Origin: Clostridium saccharobutylicum DSM 13864 | GTDB taxonomy: Bacteria > Bacillota > Clostridia > Clostridiales > Clostridiaceae | Direction of reading: 5' to 3' | NCBI RefSeq assembly: GCF_000473995.1 | Contig: NC_022571.1 | Location: forward strand, 3,937,416-4,001,415 | DNA: 64,000 nucleotides | Shown here: in pieces, positions 62,836 through 64,000 of the stretch | How positions within the stretch are numbered: position 1 is the first letter of the stretch | Layout: every line of letters starts with the position of its first letter | Notes under the pieces: model-generated | The model's database searches: none | The model's input: only the letters and a program-made list of their open reading frames with translations | What the model was told of the DNA's origin: nothing | Position numbers and translations under genes: made by a program

Positions 62836-63348
62836 TTAATTCAAAGCTTTTTTATCGTTCTTAGCTATCCATGATAGAAAAGCAGTATCTGCACCACCCA
62901 TTTTAATAATTCTATCTTTATTCAACATAACCCCAAAATCCTGTTCCTCATCCCATGAACACAGAAAATGAACCCCTATATATGGAATACCATCATTTTC
63001 AATATTTAAGATATAAATTCTTTTAGGTTTGATTAATTTTCTAAAGTCTAAGATTTGTTCAACATTAGGCATGATTTCTTCAAGTTCTTCTTCTTCATAG
63101 CCATATTCTTCTTGCAAAATTGGATATTGTTTTAATAATTCTTTTAAAATTAGATTAAGTAATTCCTCTTGATTAGAAGATATATATTCATAACCATTTT
63201 TATGACTTTCTTCCAATTTCTCCGTCTTTGAATCACCACCAATATTCAACTCAATATCTTCTTTATTTTGAAAAAAGTTATTCCAATATTCTAGATGTAT
63301 CTTTCCATTCCACATTCCATTTTTTAATTCAATATTTGGTATTAACAT
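62836..63348 (-). CDS. DUF6985-type immunity protein
   Basis: 170 aa. N-terminal beta stretch (IELKNGMWNGKIHLEYWNNFF), acidic helical middle (LKQYPILQEEYGYEEEELEEIMP), and a C-terminal IYILNIENDGIPYIGVHFLCSWDEEQDFGVMLNKDRIIKMGGADTAFL, which matches DUF6985. Such proteins occur beside nuclease toxins. It lies 20 bases downstream of the WHH toxin fragment, its likely cognate. Confidence 0.75.
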   Translation of the reverse strand: MLIPNIELKNGMWNGKIHLEYWNNFFQNKEDIELNIGGDSKTEKLEESHKNGYEYISSNQEELLNLILKELLKQYPILQEEYGYEEEELEEIMPNVEQILDFRKLIKPKRIYILNIENDGIPYIGVHFLCSWDEEQDFGVMLNKDRIIKMGGADTAFLSWIAKNDKKALN

Positions 63349-63368
63349 TAATATTCATCCTCCTCATT

Positions 63369-63758
63369 TTATGGCCTTATACCTTTTCTGATTAGAGCTG
63401 CTCCTCCTGTATGTTTTACTGCACCATGCAAATCAGATGGGACTAATTCCATTGTTTTACCATCTTCAACATGATGCCATGTGTATCCTTCTGGTGTCGA
63501 ATCATATCCTGCTGCTTCATTTGCTTTGATAAAATCATAGTAAGCATCACCTACAAGGTTGTCAACTGTTACTGTCTTAGTACTATATGGACTGAAATCT
63601 GGGAACCCTTCTTCTGTGAACTCAACTCCATTTGGATACTTTTCAGCTAAGTCCCCACTTAATTGGTACGTTTGTCCTGCATATGCTTTATTGATTATTC
63701 TAACGCCATCTAAATCAGCTTCTCCTACCCCCTGGTATGATAAGCTTGTAAAGATTAA
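63369..63758 (-). pseudogene. WHH (HNH/EndoVII superfamily) nuclease toxin C-terminal cassette without start
   Basis: Open from a stop at 63761 with no start codon. It encodes SLSYQGVGEADLDGVRIINK ... YYDFIKANEAAGYDSTPEGY, then TWHHVEDGKTMELVPSDLHG, then AVKHTGGAALIRKGIRP. TWHHVEDG...LVP..LH..V.HTGG is the WHH nuclease motif. Only the toxin module remains, an orphan cassette that could be recombined onto a full-length toxin. Over 63500-63700 it is visibly GC-richer than the immunity genes. Confidence 0.85.
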
Positions 63759-64000
63759 TCAGCAGTTCCTACCTAAACTTTAATTATAATTTCTTCTATA
63801 ACTCTAAAGTTACTTGAAATAACTGTTGTTTAATAACTCTAATTTTGAGACAATATTCTCGTGTAGATAGAGGTTTACGTTCGCCCAATGTCGTCAACTT
63901 AAAGAAATATATAAAATTAATAAAAAAAACACTTGACAATAATTAGAAAAAATGAAGCCTCGTTATAGATATTAAATTTATAGCGAGGTTTGATTTTATG
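63759..64000. terminator. Window end: AT-rich spacer with hairpin at 63953-63994
   Basis: AAGCCTCGTTATA / TATAGCGAGGTTT (with A-rich and T-rich flanks) forms a likely bidirectional terminator. No gene recognised between 63762 and 64000. Confidence 0.6.

Overview
The window is low-G+C clostridial DNA. Intergenic regions are very AT-rich, Shine-Dalgarno sites (AGGAGG type) are strong, GTG and TTG starts are common, and the gene content is saccharolytic (pectate lyase, phospho-beta-glucosidase, sugar ABC transporter, Rpn-family nucleases, DUF1653, clostridial two-component systems). Clostridium sensu stricto, perhaps near the solventogenic C. beijerinckii group, is an inference; no rRNA, tRNA or species marker is present. 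I see no CRISPR array, tRNA, rRNA or intact insertion sequence.

Layout. 0-9 kb: a partial papain-type protease, a secreted pectate lyase, an isochorismatase-like hydrolase with a divergent Lrp regulator, a LysR regulator, a PEBP-like protein, a stand-alone AICAR transformylase behind a ZTP riboswitch, and a DUF5360/SMR efflux pair. 9-14.8 kb: an unrecognised Cys-rich/membrane gene pair, then a rearranged zone in which the 3' end of that pair plus two long-hairpin elements is duplicated around a zinc-ribbon gene and an Rpn nuclease. 14.8-23 kb: a two-component system, a metallo-beta-lactamase-fold secreted protein, a cyclase/MarR operon with two operators, and a GH1 phospho-beta-glucosidase with an RpiR regulator. 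23.2-27.8 kb: a visibly GC-richer foreign block (AraC regulator, iron alcohol dehydrogenase, tandem flavin reductases) bounded by truncated genes and an IS66 remnant. 27.8-30.5 kb: small redox operons with Rrf2 and HxlR regulators. 30.8-33.6 kb: a four-gene ABC-3C (ABC-three-component) conflict operon. 33.9-39.6 kb: LysR/YeiH exporter and a two-component system with a secreted partner. 40-48.2 kb: single unrelated genes separated by repeated terminator-hairpin-promoter modules. 48.9-57.7 kb: a sugar-binding lipoprotein/sensor kinase/AraC response-regulator operon next to a ribose/galactose-type ABC transporter. 57.9-63.8 kb: a decayed polymorphic-toxin immunity array (LHH and WHH nuclease toxin cassettes, SUKH, LRR and DUF6985 proteins).

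Dispersed repeats are the most striking non-coding feature. I use these names: LH1 and LH2 (long imperfect hairpins with ~90-base arms and a conserved tip, seven copies plus end remnants), PC (a promoter cassette, five copies, each ahead of a different gene), TP (a terminator-palindrome block following genes), GAC (a small palindromic MITE-like element) and GTATC (a ~50-base palindrome-bearing repeat often next to Rpn genes and junctions). They border almost every rearrangement seen here.

The best candidates for an under-described system are the ABC-3C operon, whose effector is split into a tiny single-span membrane protein and a separate C-terminal-domain protein, and the modular long-hairpin family whose stems vary while the tip is conserved.
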